Shown: in pieces, positions 8,929 to 16,041 of the stretch
How the letters are laid out: the number at the start of each line of letters is the position of its first letter
How positions within the stretch are numbered: the first letter of the stretch is position 1
NCBI RefSeq assembly: GCF_000301075.1
Contig: NZ_JH932293.1
Span: 1,922,524 to 1,986,523, forward strand
DNA: 64,000 nt
Origin: Bergeyella zoohelcum ATCC 43767
GTDB taxonomy: Bacteria > Bacteroidota > Bacteroidia > Flavobacteriales > Weeksellaceae
Reading direction: 5' to 3'
The notes under the pieces: model-generated
Told to the model about the DNA's origin: nothing
Databases searched by the model: none
What the model saw: the letters and a program-made list of their open reading frames with translations, nothing else
Program-made: the position numbers and the translations under genes

Positions 8929-9723
8929 ATGGTACATCAATTAGCCGCTGTAGATAAAAGAGCCTCTATCGGAAAAAATGTAGTAATAGAAGCATTTACC
9001 TCCATTGCTGCCGATGTAGAAATAGGCGAAGGTACATGGATAGGTCCTAATGTAACCATAATGGATGGTGCCAGAATAGGTAAAAACTGTAAAATATTCC
9101 CTGGCACAGTAGTCTCTGCTATTCCACAAGACCTAAAATTTGAAGGAGAATATACCCAAGTATTCATCGGTGATAATACTACACTAAGGGAATGTGTTAC
9201 CATTAACAGAGGCACCAAAGCATTAGGATATACTAAAGTAGGCAATGACTGTCTCATTATGGCTACAGCACACATTGCCCATGACTGCGTAGTAGGAAAC
9301 AATGTAATCATTGCCAACTCATGTGCCATAGCAGGACATGTAGAAATAGGAGATTATACCGTAATGGGAGGGTTGTCTGCCGTTCAGCAATTCGTAAGGA
9401 TAGGAAAACATACCATGATATCTGGAGGTTCACTGGTAAGAAAAGATATTCCGCATTATATCAAAGTAGGAAGAGACCCTATCTCCTATGCTGGAATTAA
9501 CTCTGTAGGACTAAGAAGAAGAGGTTTTACCAATGAAAAAATCTTCGAAATCCAAAATATCTACAGAGCCATCTTCCAAATGAAAATGAATGTAACCCAA
9601 GCCATGCATTATATAGAAAAAGAAATGCTCCCTACAGTAGAAAGAGATGAAATTTTGCTTTTCATTCAAAATTCAAAAGCGGGAATCGTGAAGGGATATG
9701 GCTCTGGATTGGTGAAAGTGTAG
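8929..9723 (+). CDS. lpxA: UDP-N-acetylglucosamine O-acyltransferase LpxA
   Basis: A 264-residue first enzyme of lipid A synthesis, which transfers a 3-hydroxyacyl group from ACP to UDP-GlcNAc. The N-terminal two thirds are hexapeptide repeats (IGEGTWIGPNV and similar). The catalytic histidine is His118 in AHIAHDCVVGNN. The C-terminal helical part contains GINSVGLRRRGF and runs to the end. It begins 8 bp after lpxC-fabZ. Length and active-site context are typical. Confidence 0.96.
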   Translation: MVHQLAAVDKRASIGKNVVIEAFTSIAADVEIGEGTWIGPNVTIMDGARIGKNCKIFPGTVVSAIPQDLKFEGEYTQVFIGDNTTLRECVTINRGTKALGYTKVGNDCLIMATAHIAHDCVVGNNVIIANSCAIAGHVEIGDYTVMGGLSAVQQFVRIGKHTMISGGSLVRKDIPHYIKVGRDPISYAGINSVGLRRRGFTNEKIFEIQNIYRAIFQMKMNVTQAMHYIEKEMLPTVERDEILLFIQNSKAGIVKGYGSGLVKV

Positions 9724-9769
9724 AATTTAGAAATTAAAAAATTTAAAGATTAAAATAATATTTAATTAA

Positions 9770-10336
9770 ATGGCAACAACAGCTGATATTAGAAAAGGAC
9801 TTTGCATTGAATTTAGCAATGACATTTACAAGGTAATTGAATTCTTACATGTAAAACCAGGAAAAGGACCTGCTTTCGTAAGAACGAAACTAAAGTCTGT
9901 AACCAATGGAAAAGTGGTGGACAATACTTTCTCCGCAGGACACAAAATAGAAGAAGTAAAAGTGATTACCAGAAAATTCCAGTATCTCTATGATGATGAT
10001 AATGGCTTCCACTTTATGAATAATGATGATTTCTCTCAAATCTATATTAACAAAGAAATGATAGAGAATGCCCAGTTCATGAAAGCAGGAGAAGAAGTTA
10101 CCATCATCTTAAAAGAATCTGATGAAACCCCTCTTTCTGCTGAACTTCCTTTGACGGTTTATATGGAAGTCATAGAAGCAGACCCAGGCGTAAAAGGAAA
10201 TACCGCTACCAATGCACTGAAAAACGCTATCATAGAAACTGGTGCTAGAGTAATGGTACCTCTTTTCATAGAGCCAGGAGATAAAATTAAAATCAATACC
10301 GAAGATGGCTCTTATATAGAAAGAGTAAAAGAATAA
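9770..10336 (+). CDS. efp: Elongation factor P
   Basis: A 188-residue translation factor that relieves ribosome stalling at proline stretches. Three beta-barrel domains fit the length. The N-terminal KOW-like domain has the loop PGKGPAFVRTKLK at about residues 30-42, where the lysine is the usual modification site; the C-terminal OB domain contains DPGVKGNTATN and the ending IKINTEDGSYIERVKE. It is the last gene of the lpx cluster and is followed by a clear terminator. The 46-bp gap after lpxA is A/T-rich without a recognisable promoter. Confidence 0.96.
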   Translation: MATTADIRKGLCIEFSNDIYKVIEFLHVKPGKGPAFVRTKLKSVTNGKVVDNTFSAGHKIEEVKVITRKFQYLYDDDNGFHFMNNDDFSQIYINKEMIENAQFMKAGEEVTIILKESDETPLSAELPLTVYMEVIEADPGVKGNTATNALKNAIIETGARVMVPLFIEPGDKIKINTEDGSYIERVKE

Positions 10337-10343
10337 CCACCTT

Positions 10344-10368
10344 CCCGAGCTTTTGGCTCGGGATTTTT
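10344..10368 (+). terminator. Terminator after efp
   Basis: CCCGAGC pairs with GCTCGGG around a TTTTG loop, followed by ATTTTT. It starts 7 nt after the efp stop. Confidence 0.85.
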
Positions 10369-10508
10369 ATATCCTATAGTTGCTATACCCTCTATAAATA
10401 AGGCATATAAACTCCTTTCCTCTCACTTATCATTTAACTTCACTCAGTACGCCAAAGCATACTCCTTCCGAACAGAGAAAAGATTTTTTAATCCTCGATG
10501 ATAAAACA

Positions 10509-10516
10509 ATAAAAAA
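10509..10516. repeat. Left target-site duplication of IS copy 1
   Basis: ATAAAAAA directly abuts the left end of the insertion sequence. The same 8 bases abut the right end at 11839-11846. Confidence 0.85.
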
Positions 10517-10577
10517 GACAATATAACAAAAAATGGTGCTTAAAAACCTTGTAAAGCATTGTCTTTTATAGACTTAT

Positions 10578-10613
10578 AAGAGTTATAATGAAAGTGGTTT
10601 CATTATAACTCTT
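10578..10613 (+). promoter_or_regulatory. Hairpin in front of transposase start, copy 1
   Basis: AAGAGTTATAATGAAA (10578-10593) and its exact complement (10598-10613) enclose a GTGG loop. It ends 5 nt before the transposase ATG. Such a stem in a read-through transcript would mask the ribosome-binding region. The same hairpin is present in copy 2 at 57271-57306. Confidence 0.7.
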
Positions 10614-10618
10614 ATTTT

Positions 10619-11593
10619 ATGTCCAAAACGAATAAAAAATGTCCAGTTTGTGATTCTAATCACATCATCAAAAAAGGAAAAAGAAATGGAAAACAACGCT
10701 TTCAATGTGGAGATTGTCAGGCAAATTTTACGATTAAAAACATTGGTGTAAAAAGAAAAAATCAATTCATTTGGTTCAGAAAATGGATAATGGAAAGGCA
10801 AGTCTATAAAACCCTTTCGAGGGATAGCTCAATGAGCCAATCTACCCTTCAAAACCTCTTTAAACATTACCTTTCACAAGTTCCTACCCTCAGCATCAAA
10901 AGCAAGACAAAGGTTCATCTCTTGATTGATGGCACCTACTTTTCCAATGGATTATGCCTGATACTCTACTACGATTATGACATTCGATATGTGCAACTTT
11001 ACCGCCAAACCAACAAGGAAAAACTTCGTGATATAAAGCAAGATTTGGAAAACTTAAAGAAGCTGAATGTGGCAGTTTACAGTGTAACCTGCGATGGGCA
11101 TAAATCTATTTTAGGAGCGGTAAAAAAGGTGTTTCCAGAGGTGATTATCCAAAGATGTTTAGTGCATATTAAACGACAGATTAAGAACTATTTAAGTGGT
11201 AGCCCAAAACATTTTATTAGCCAACAGCTTTTGTGTTTATCCAAAGAAATTACGCATCTAAAAACCAATGAACAGGCTAACGATTGGGTAAATAGATTTT
11301 ACCAGTGGTATGTTGAAAATCAATATTTTATAGAAGAAAAATCAATGAATGAAGAAACTGGATTTCAGTGGTTTAAACATAAAAATCTACACTTAGCTAC
11401 TTATCATATTATCAATGCCTTACCCAATATGTTTGCATATCTGCAAGATAGTGAAATCCCTTATACTACCAATCGTTTAGAAGCCTATTTTACGCATTTG
11501 AAAGAGAAATTAACCTTGCATAGAGGACTTCGTTTTGAGGCTAAAAAGAACTTTATAAAATGGTATTTATATTTTAAAAATCAAGGGGGATAA
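10619..11593 (+). CDS. IS256-family transposase, Zn-ribbon variant (copy 1)
   Basis: A 324-residue DDE transposase that cuts and joins the ends of the surrounding element. The N-terminus is a zinc ribbon (Cys8, Cys11, Cys30, Cys33). The catalytic core shows Asp104 in LLIDGTYF, Asp159 in VTCDGHKS and Glu288 in NRLEAYFTHLKEK, plus the mutator/IS256-type C(2)H signature QRCLVH (Cys180, His183). It differs from copy 2 by Thr247 (Ser there) and Gln276 (Lys there). It is intact and presumably active. Family assignment rests on the C2H-DDE pattern and the 8-bp duplication; the subgroup should be treated as provisional. Confidence 0.9.
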   Translation: MSKTNKKCPVCDSNHIIKKGKRNGKQRFQCGDCQANFTIKNIGVKRKNQFIWFRKWIMERQVYKTLSRDSSMSQSTLQNLFKHYLSQVPTLSIKSKTKVHLLIDGTYFSNGLCLILYYDYDIRYVQLYRQTNKEKLRDIKQDLENLKKLNVAVYSVTCDGHKSILGAVKKVFPEVIIQRCLVHIKRQIKNYLSGSPKHFISQQLLCLSKEITHLKTNEQANDWVNRFYQWYVENQYFIEEKSMNEETGFQWFKHKNLHLATYHIINALPNMFAYLQDSEIPYTTNRLEAYFTHLKEKLTLHRGLRFEAKKNFIKWYLYFKNQGG

Positions 11594-11618
11594 GGTTTTT
11601 TTAGCCATAGGGTTCATC

Positions 11619-11668
11619 CGATAGTTTTAATAAAAAAGGGTGAGAAAAACTCACCCCTAAAACTATCG
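11619..11668. terminator. Large two-part stem-loop in IS right part, copy 1
   Basis: An outer stem CGATAGTTTTA (11619-11629) pairs with TAAAACTATCG (11658-11668). An inner stem GGGTGAG pairs with CTCACCC around AAAAA. It lies 26 nt after the transposase stop and may act as terminator in either direction. The same structure is at 58312-58361 in copy 2. Confidence 0.6.
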
Positions 11669-11838
11669 TTTTGAACATTGATTGTATTGCTGACAATGAA
11701 CTATGTTCGTAACCTTCGTAAAAGCTATTCGCTTTTTCTCGCTTATTCCTCAGCAGAGCTTGTTTCCTCTTCCAATCAATGTGCGAAATATAAGCATTTT
11801 TTATCAATTATAAAAGTACCATTTTTTACCACATTGCC

Positions 11839-11846
11839 ATAAAAAA
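11839..11846. repeat. Right target-site duplication of IS copy 1
   Basis: ATAAAAAA, identical to 10509-10516. The bases also form the T-tract of the terminator of the neighbouring minus-strand gene. Confidence 0.85.
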
Positions 11847-11880
11847 ACATAGCTAAGAGTTATAAAACTCTTAGCTATGT
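11841..11880 (-). terminator. Terminator of the gamma carbonic anhydrase-like gene
   Basis: On the minus strand ACATAGCTAAGAGTT pairs perfectly with its complement (11847-11880, 4-nt loop) and is followed by TTTTTTTAT. The IS copy is inserted at the end of this T-tract. Confidence 0.85.
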
Positions 11881-11918
11881 TTCTTCCAACTCTTAGCTTT
11901 GTTTTGCTCCACTCTTGC

Positions 11919-12467
11919 CTAAGACTTTGAATCATCTTTATCAGAGTCATTTTCATCCTTATACCATGAGGAGTATTTTACATAATTATTTGCTATCCTA
12001 TTTACTTCGCCCTCTAAAAGTTCCGCAGATATATCCTTGATTTTTCTAGCGGGTACACCGCCCCATACTTCCCCAGAGCGGATATGCGTTCCCTGTGTTA
12101 CTACAGAGCCTGCCCCCACTATGGAGTTACTCTCCACCACACAAGCGTCCATTACAATGGCTCCCATACCTATCAGTACATTATCATGCAGCGTACAGCC
12201 GTGTACAATGGCATTATGCCCTATACTCACATTATTCCCAATATGCAATGGATGTTTTTGGTAAGTACAGTGGAGCATTGCGTTATCCTGAACATTCACT
12301 TTATCTCCCATTCGGATTTCATGAACATCTCCACGAATCACAGCATTGTACCATATACTACATTCTTTACCCATGACTACATCCCCAATGACCGTAGCCG
12401 TCTCTGCAAGAAAAGTGTCTTCCCCTATCTGAGGGGTTTTCCCTAATAAAGTCCTAATATTTGCCAT
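11919..12467 (-). CDS. Gamma carbonic anhydrase family protein
   Basis: A 182-residue left-handed beta-helix protein of the gamma carbonic anhydrase / YrdA-PaaY family. Hexapeptide repeats run from about residue 15 to 150. The metal-site context is seen in NVQDNAMLHCTY, HPLHIGNNVSIGHNAIVHGC and the conserved GGVPARKIKDIS near residue 140. Family members may be carbonic anhydrases or acyl transferases of unknown substrate; sequence alone does not decide. The C-terminus is acidic (DENDSDKDDSKS). It is a single gene with a strong terminator, divergent from the nfu-hemH genes. Confidence 0.9.
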   Translation of the reverse strand: MANIRTLLGKTPQIGEDTFLAETATVIGDVVMGKECSIWYNAVIRGDVHEIRMGDKVNVQDNAMLHCTYQKHPLHIGNNVSIGHNAIVHGCTLHDNVLIGMGAIVMDACVVESNSIVGAGSVVTQGTHIRSGEVWGGVPARKIKDISAELLEGEVNRIANNYVKYSSWYKDENDSDKDDSKS

Positions 12468-12574
12468 ATCTTTTTGAATATTTTTTAATCTTTCGGATTG
12501 TTCAAATGCATCTTTTTCACACCACTATTGATGAAATCTATCCATTTTACTTTACCCATCTATTTTCAAATGTG

Positions 12575-12582
12575 TATTTTTG
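12575..12582 (+). promoter_or_regulatory. nfu-hemH promoter -7 box
   Basis: TATTTTTG, an exact TAnnTTTG match, ends 19 nt before the ATG at 12602. No obvious TTG -33 box. It decides against the longer reading frame that would start at 12461. Confidence 0.5.
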
Positions 12583-12601
12583 TGGTTCAAATATAATCAT
12601 A

Positions 12602-13480
12602 ATGAGACAAATTATCATAGAGCCTACTGCAAATCCGAAAGTCATGAAATTCATTGCAGACTATACGCTCATCCAAGGAGCGGTAGAACTGGACAGAGAT
12701 TCAGACATTTCAGAAATTCCCATCGCAGAAGACTTGTTTAATTTTCCTTTTGTAGAAAAAATATTCATCACTGCTAATTTCGTAGCCATCGCTAAAGATG
12801 ACACTGTAGAGTGGGAACATATCACTACCAACTTAAAAAATACCATAGAAGATGCTCTGCTAGAAAATCCTAGAATCTACAGAGCCAAAAGAAAGGAAGT
12901 CTTCCCTATCTATGCCGAAATGACGCCCAACCCAGCGGTGATGAAATTCGTTGCTCAGAAACTCATTATCGATGGATTTTTAGAGGCTAAATCTTTAGAA
13001 GAAAGTAAAGACATTCCATTGGCAGAAGCCGTGTTAAAAGAGTTCGATTTTGCCCAAGAAGTGTTTATCTCTGATAACTTTGTAGCCGTTACCAAAGACC
13101 ACTCTGTACAATGGCATGAAGTAATGGTGCCGGTAAGAAGTTTCATCGCAGAATATCTGCAAGAGGGAAAAACTGTTGCTAATATCCCTGCTCAGCCTCA
13201 TGAAAACCCTGTAGAAAAAATCCTGAACAGAGAATACACCGAAGATGAACAAAAAATTCAAGATATCCTTAATGAATATGTAGCTCCCGCTGTGGAAAAT
13301 GATGGTGGAAAAATTTCCCTTTTGGAATATGATGCCGAGGCAAAAGTAGCCAAAATGCTCCTACAAGGTGCCTGTTCTGGATGCCCAAGCTCTACCGCTA
13401 CCCTAAAAGGAGGGATAGAAAATGTCTTAAAACAATTCCTTCCTGAGCTGGTACAAAGCGTGGAAGCAGTGAATGGATAA
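12602..13480 (+). CDS. NifU/Nfu family Fe-S scaffold protein
   Basis: A 292-residue iron-sulfur cluster carrier with two Nfu N-terminal domains in tandem. The first is at about residues 3-85 (EPTANPKVMKFIADY); the second at about 103-190 (MTPNPAVMKFVAQK). A C-terminal NifU domain follows at about 220-290, with the cluster-binding pair in GACSGCPSSTATLKGG. The start at 12602 (MRQIIIEP) fits the family and a promoter box 19 nt upstream; the frame is open from 12461 but those 47 residues look unrelated. It lies 29 bp before hemH. The N-domain duplication is seen directly; its purpose is unknown. Confidence 0.92.
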   Translation: MRQIIIEPTANPKVMKFIADYTLIQGAVELDRDSDISEIPIAEDLFNFPFVEKIFITANFVAIAKDDTVEWEHITTNLKNTIEDALLENPRIYRAKRKEVFPIYAEMTPNPAVMKFVAQKLIIDGFLEAKSLEESKDIPLAEAVLKEFDFAQEVFISDNFVAVTKDHSVQWHEVMVPVRSFIAEYLQEGKTVANIPAQPHENPVEKILNREYTEDEQKIQDILNEYVAPAVENDGGKISLLEYDAEAKVAKMLLQGACSGCPSSTATLKGGIENVLKQFLPELVQSVEAVNG

Positions 13481-13509
13481 ATAAATTATTAGAACCCCAA
13501 TATACTCCT

Positions 13510-14547
13510 ATGCAATCACCAAAAAAGGGAATCTTACTGGTCAATCTAGGCTCTCCCAAAAGCACCTCAGTAAAAGATGTAAAAGAATACCTTGATGAAT
13601 TTCTAATGGACGAAAAAGTCATTGATTACCGATGGATTTTCCGTGCATTGCTCGTTAAGGGCATCATCTTGAACATTCGTCCTAAAAAATCTGCTGAAGC
13701 ATACAAAACCGTATGGACGCCTGAGGGCTCGCCACTCATTGTGATTACTGAAAAAATTCAGCAGAAGCTCCAAGACCGCGTAAGCATTCCGGTGGAAATA
13801 GGAATGCGGTACGCCGAACCGAGCATACAAACAGGACTACAAAAACTAGTAGATAAGGGCGTAAATGAAGTCATCCTCTTCCCACTCTACCCACAATACG
13901 CCATGAGTACTACAGAAACGGTAATAGAAAAAGCCGAAGAAGTAAGAGCAAAGTATTTCCCTCACCTTACCATAGACTATGTTCCACCTTTTTATCAAGA
14001 GGAAAAATACATTGAATGTCTCTCAAATAGCATAGAAAAAAATCTTCCCAAAGATTTTGATATGCTCCTTTTCTCCTATCATGGTGTACCCGAAAGACAT
14101 CTATACAAAACCGATAAAAGCAAAACCTGTAAGATAGATGATACCCACTGCATCCATAGCAATAATGCGTTACATAATACATTATGCTATCGTCATCAGT
14201 GCTACAAGACCACAGAACTGGTAAGAAAAAAACTGGGACTCCCTGAAGAGAAAGTGATGGTAACCTTCCAATCTAGATTAGGAAAAGATAAATGGATAGA
14301 ACCTTATACCGATGAAACCCTGGAAAATCTTCCTAAAAAAGGAATTAAAAAGCTAGCGGTAGTTTGTCCTGCTTTTGTCTCAGATTGTCTAGAAACTTTA
14401 GAAGAAATTGCCGTAGAAGGTAAAGAAGAGTTTTTAGAAGCCGGTGGAGCATCATTCACTTACCTGCCTTGTTTAAATGATGATGATGAGTGGGTAGAGG
14501 TCCTTCGTACCTATTCTGAAAACCAAGTACAAAACATAGCTAAATAA
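13510..14547 (+). CDS. hemH: Ferrochelatase
   Basis: A 345-residue enzyme that inserts ferrous iron into protoporphyrin IX, the last step of protohaem synthesis. Visible blocks are KGILLVNLGSPKS at the N-terminus, YPQYAMSTTETVIEKA, the catalytic-histidine segment LLFSYHGVPERH, VTFQSRLGKDKWIEPYTDET, and PAFVSDCLETLEEI with the second acidic site. The full family length is present. It follows the nfu gene by 29 bp, which couples iron-sulfur delivery and haem synthesis in one transcript. Confidence 0.96.
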   Translation: MQSPKKGILLVNLGSPKSTSVKDVKEYLDEFLMDEKVIDYRWIFRALLVKGIILNIRPKKSAEAYKTVWTPEGSPLIVITEKIQQKLQDRVSIPVEIGMRYAEPSIQTGLQKLVDKGVNEVILFPLYPQYAMSTTETVIEKAEEVRAKYFPHLTIDYVPPFYQEEKYIECLSNSIEKNLPKDFDMLLFSYHGVPERHLYKTDKSKTCKIDDTHCIHSNNALHNTLCYRHQCYKTTELVRKKLGLPEEKVMVTFQSRLGKDKWIEPYTDETLENLPKKGIKKLAVVCPAFVSDCLETLEEIAVEGKEEFLEAGGASFTYLPCLNDDDEWVEVLRTYSENQVQNIAK

Positions 14548-14572
14548 AAAAATCTAAATTTTATATCACCTA

Positions 14573-15508
14573 ATGAAAAAAATTGCATTATTATCTGCCG
14601 CTCTTTTAGGCATTACAGCATCTGCTCAAGAGACTGATAGTCTACAAACCAAAAAAAACTGGTCTATTACTGGTCAAAATTCCCTTACCCTGAACCAAGC
14701 CGCTTTCTCTAACTGGGTAGGTGGAGGTGCCAATAATGTTGGGTGGATTGCAGGAAGCAACTATAACCTTACCTACGAGAAAGATAAAAATCTTTGGGAA
14801 AACTTTATCATCTTAGGATACGGACAAAATAACACCAAAGGCATTGGAACAAGAAAAACACAAGACATTATCCATCTTTCTACTAATTACGGAAGAAAAA
14901 TTTCTAAAAGCTGGTATGCTTCTGGCGGGGTAAGTGTACAATCTCAGTTTGCTCCTGGATATGATTATAATAATTCCACCAAAATTTTAGGAACTAAAAC
15001 GGATAATGATGGGAATCGTCTGATTTCTAATTTTATGGCACCCGGGTATATTATGGCAGGAGTAGGTTTTACCTATAAACCTAGTAATGACCTCACCGTT
15101 ACGCTTCGTCCAGCAAATGCCAGATGGACTGTAGTAATGGATAAGAGCCTTCAGAGAGCCGGTAATTTCGGTCTAAAGAACGATGGAGATTCATCTCTAT
15201 TCCAGTTCGGATTCTCAGCTTCTGCTGTATATAAAGTACCATTAATGGATAATATCACGCTCCTCAACTCTGCCTCTGTGTTTTCCAACTACTTAGAGCA
15301 TCCTGAAAGATTAGTTTTAGGGTATAATGGAGCTTTAAACATGAAAATCAATAAATACATCTCTACCATTCTCACTTTGGATTTAGTGTATGACCATAAC
15401 CAAATTAAGAAAATGCAGATGAGAGAAACCTTAGGTGTGGGGCTTTCTTACAATATAGATAATGGCATAAAACGCTCAGAAAATAAGCACAACCAAACTT
15501 GGAAATAA
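14573..15508 (+). CDS. DUF3078 family exported protein
   Basis: A 311-residue protein with a clear signal peptide (MKKIALLSAALLGITASAQ). The mature part begins with WSITGQNSLTLNQAAFSNWVGGG, typical of DUF3078. Alternating hydrophobic, aromatic-rich strands follow, suggesting an outer-membrane beta-barrel. The function of the family is unknown. It lies 25 bp after hemH and ends at a strong terminator, so it probably belongs to the same transcript. No catalytic motif is seen. Confidence 0.85.
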   Translation: MKKIALLSAALLGITASAQETDSLQTKKNWSITGQNSLTLNQAAFSNWVGGGANNVGWIAGSNYNLTYEKDKNLWENFIILGYGQNNTKGIGTRKTQDIIHLSTNYGRKISKSWYASGGVSVQSQFAPGYDYNNSTKILGTKTDNDGNRLISNFMAPGYIMAGVGFTYKPSNDLTVTLRPANARWTVVMDKSLQRAGNFGLKNDGDSSLFQFGFSASAVYKVPLMDNITLLNSASVFSNYLEHPERLVLGYNGALNMKINKYISTILTLDLVYDHNQIKKMQMRETLGVGLSYNIDNGIKRSENKHNQTWK

Positions 15509-15514
15509 TACCCC

Positions 15515-15543
15515 AAAAGCTGTCCAAAAAGGACAGCTTTTTA
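15515..15543. terminator. Bidirectional terminator between DUF3078 and OsmC genes
   Basis: AAAAGCTGTCC pairs with GGACAGCTTTT around AAAAA, with T-runs on both strands. It serves the plus-strand DUF3078 gene and possibly the converging OsmC gene. Confidence 0.8.
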
Positions 15544-15567
15544 ATTGTACTAATGAGCAGCAAAGTA

Positions 15568-15996
15568 TTATTCAGAAATTACCTCTTCTCCATTTACCCA
15601 AAGCCCATAAGTTACGGTAACATTCGGTTCCAGTGTTTTGGATACAGAACAATATTTTTCAAAAGACAATTGCACTGCTTTTAGAGCTTTCTTAGTGTCT
15701 ATTTCACCTTCCAAGAAGAATACTACTCGTATAGATTTGAAAGGTTTCGCCTCCTCTACTTCTACTCTTTCTCCTTCTACTTCGGCTTTAAAGGAGGTGA
15801 TGATTTGTCTCTGTTTTTTAAGAATCATCACAATATCTATTCCACTACACCCTGCCACTGCCATCAGTACGCTTTCCATAGGCGAAACTCCTTTGGCATC
15901 TTCTTGTCTGGTGTTGTCTAAAAGAATAGTGTTTCCAGCACTATTCTTACATTCAAACAAAAACTCGTCATTCAGTCGGTTTAAAGTAATTTTCAT
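15568..15996 (-). CDS. OsmC family protein
   Basis: A 142-residue OsmC/Ohr-fold protein, a family of thiol peroxidases acting on organic hydroperoxides. The two family cysteines are present: Cys50 in MAVAGCSGIDI and Cys117 in FEKYCSVSKTL, the latter within the usual C-S-V-S-x-T-L ending. It is closer to the YhfA-like OsmC group than to Ohr, judged by the length and the second motif. It is downstream of the DUF58 gene with a 45-bp gap. The exact substrate is not known. Confidence 0.9.
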   Translation of the reverse strand: MKITLNRLNDEFLFECKNSAGNTILLDNTRQEDAKGVSPMESVLMAVAGCSGIDIVMILKKQRQIITSFKAEVEGERVEVEEAKPFKSIRVVFFLEGEIDTKKALKAVQLSFEKYCSVSKTLEPNVTVTYGLWVNGEEVISE

Positions 15997-16041
15997 CTCT
16001 TTTTAATCTTTTTAATTTTTTAATCTTTTAATATCCTAACC

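Larger units (their letters stand above)
10517..11838 (+). mobile_element. IS256-family insertion sequence (Zn-ribbon variant), copy 1
   Basis: A 1322-bp element, bounded by comparison with the second copy at 57210-58531 and by the 8-bp duplication ATAAAAAA on both sides. The ends are imperfect inverted repeats: GACAATATAACAAAAAATGG on the left and GGCAATGTGGTAAAAAATGG read inward from the right, with 19 of the first 25 positions matching. It holds one transposase gene, a 36-bp hairpin just before its start codon, and a 244-bp non-coding right part with a second large hairpin. The two copies differ at only two bases (11357 and 11444), so transposition was recent. Confidence 0.92.

Noticed and set aside
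11601-11807. 68-residue second protein of the IS on the minus strand (also 58294-58500)
   Set aside because: It overlaps the large stem-loop and the right end and shows no transposition-related motif.
12461-12601. N-terminal 47-residue extension of the Nfu protein
   Set aside because: The extension lies in front of the promoter box at 12575-12582 and does not resemble the family N-terminus.
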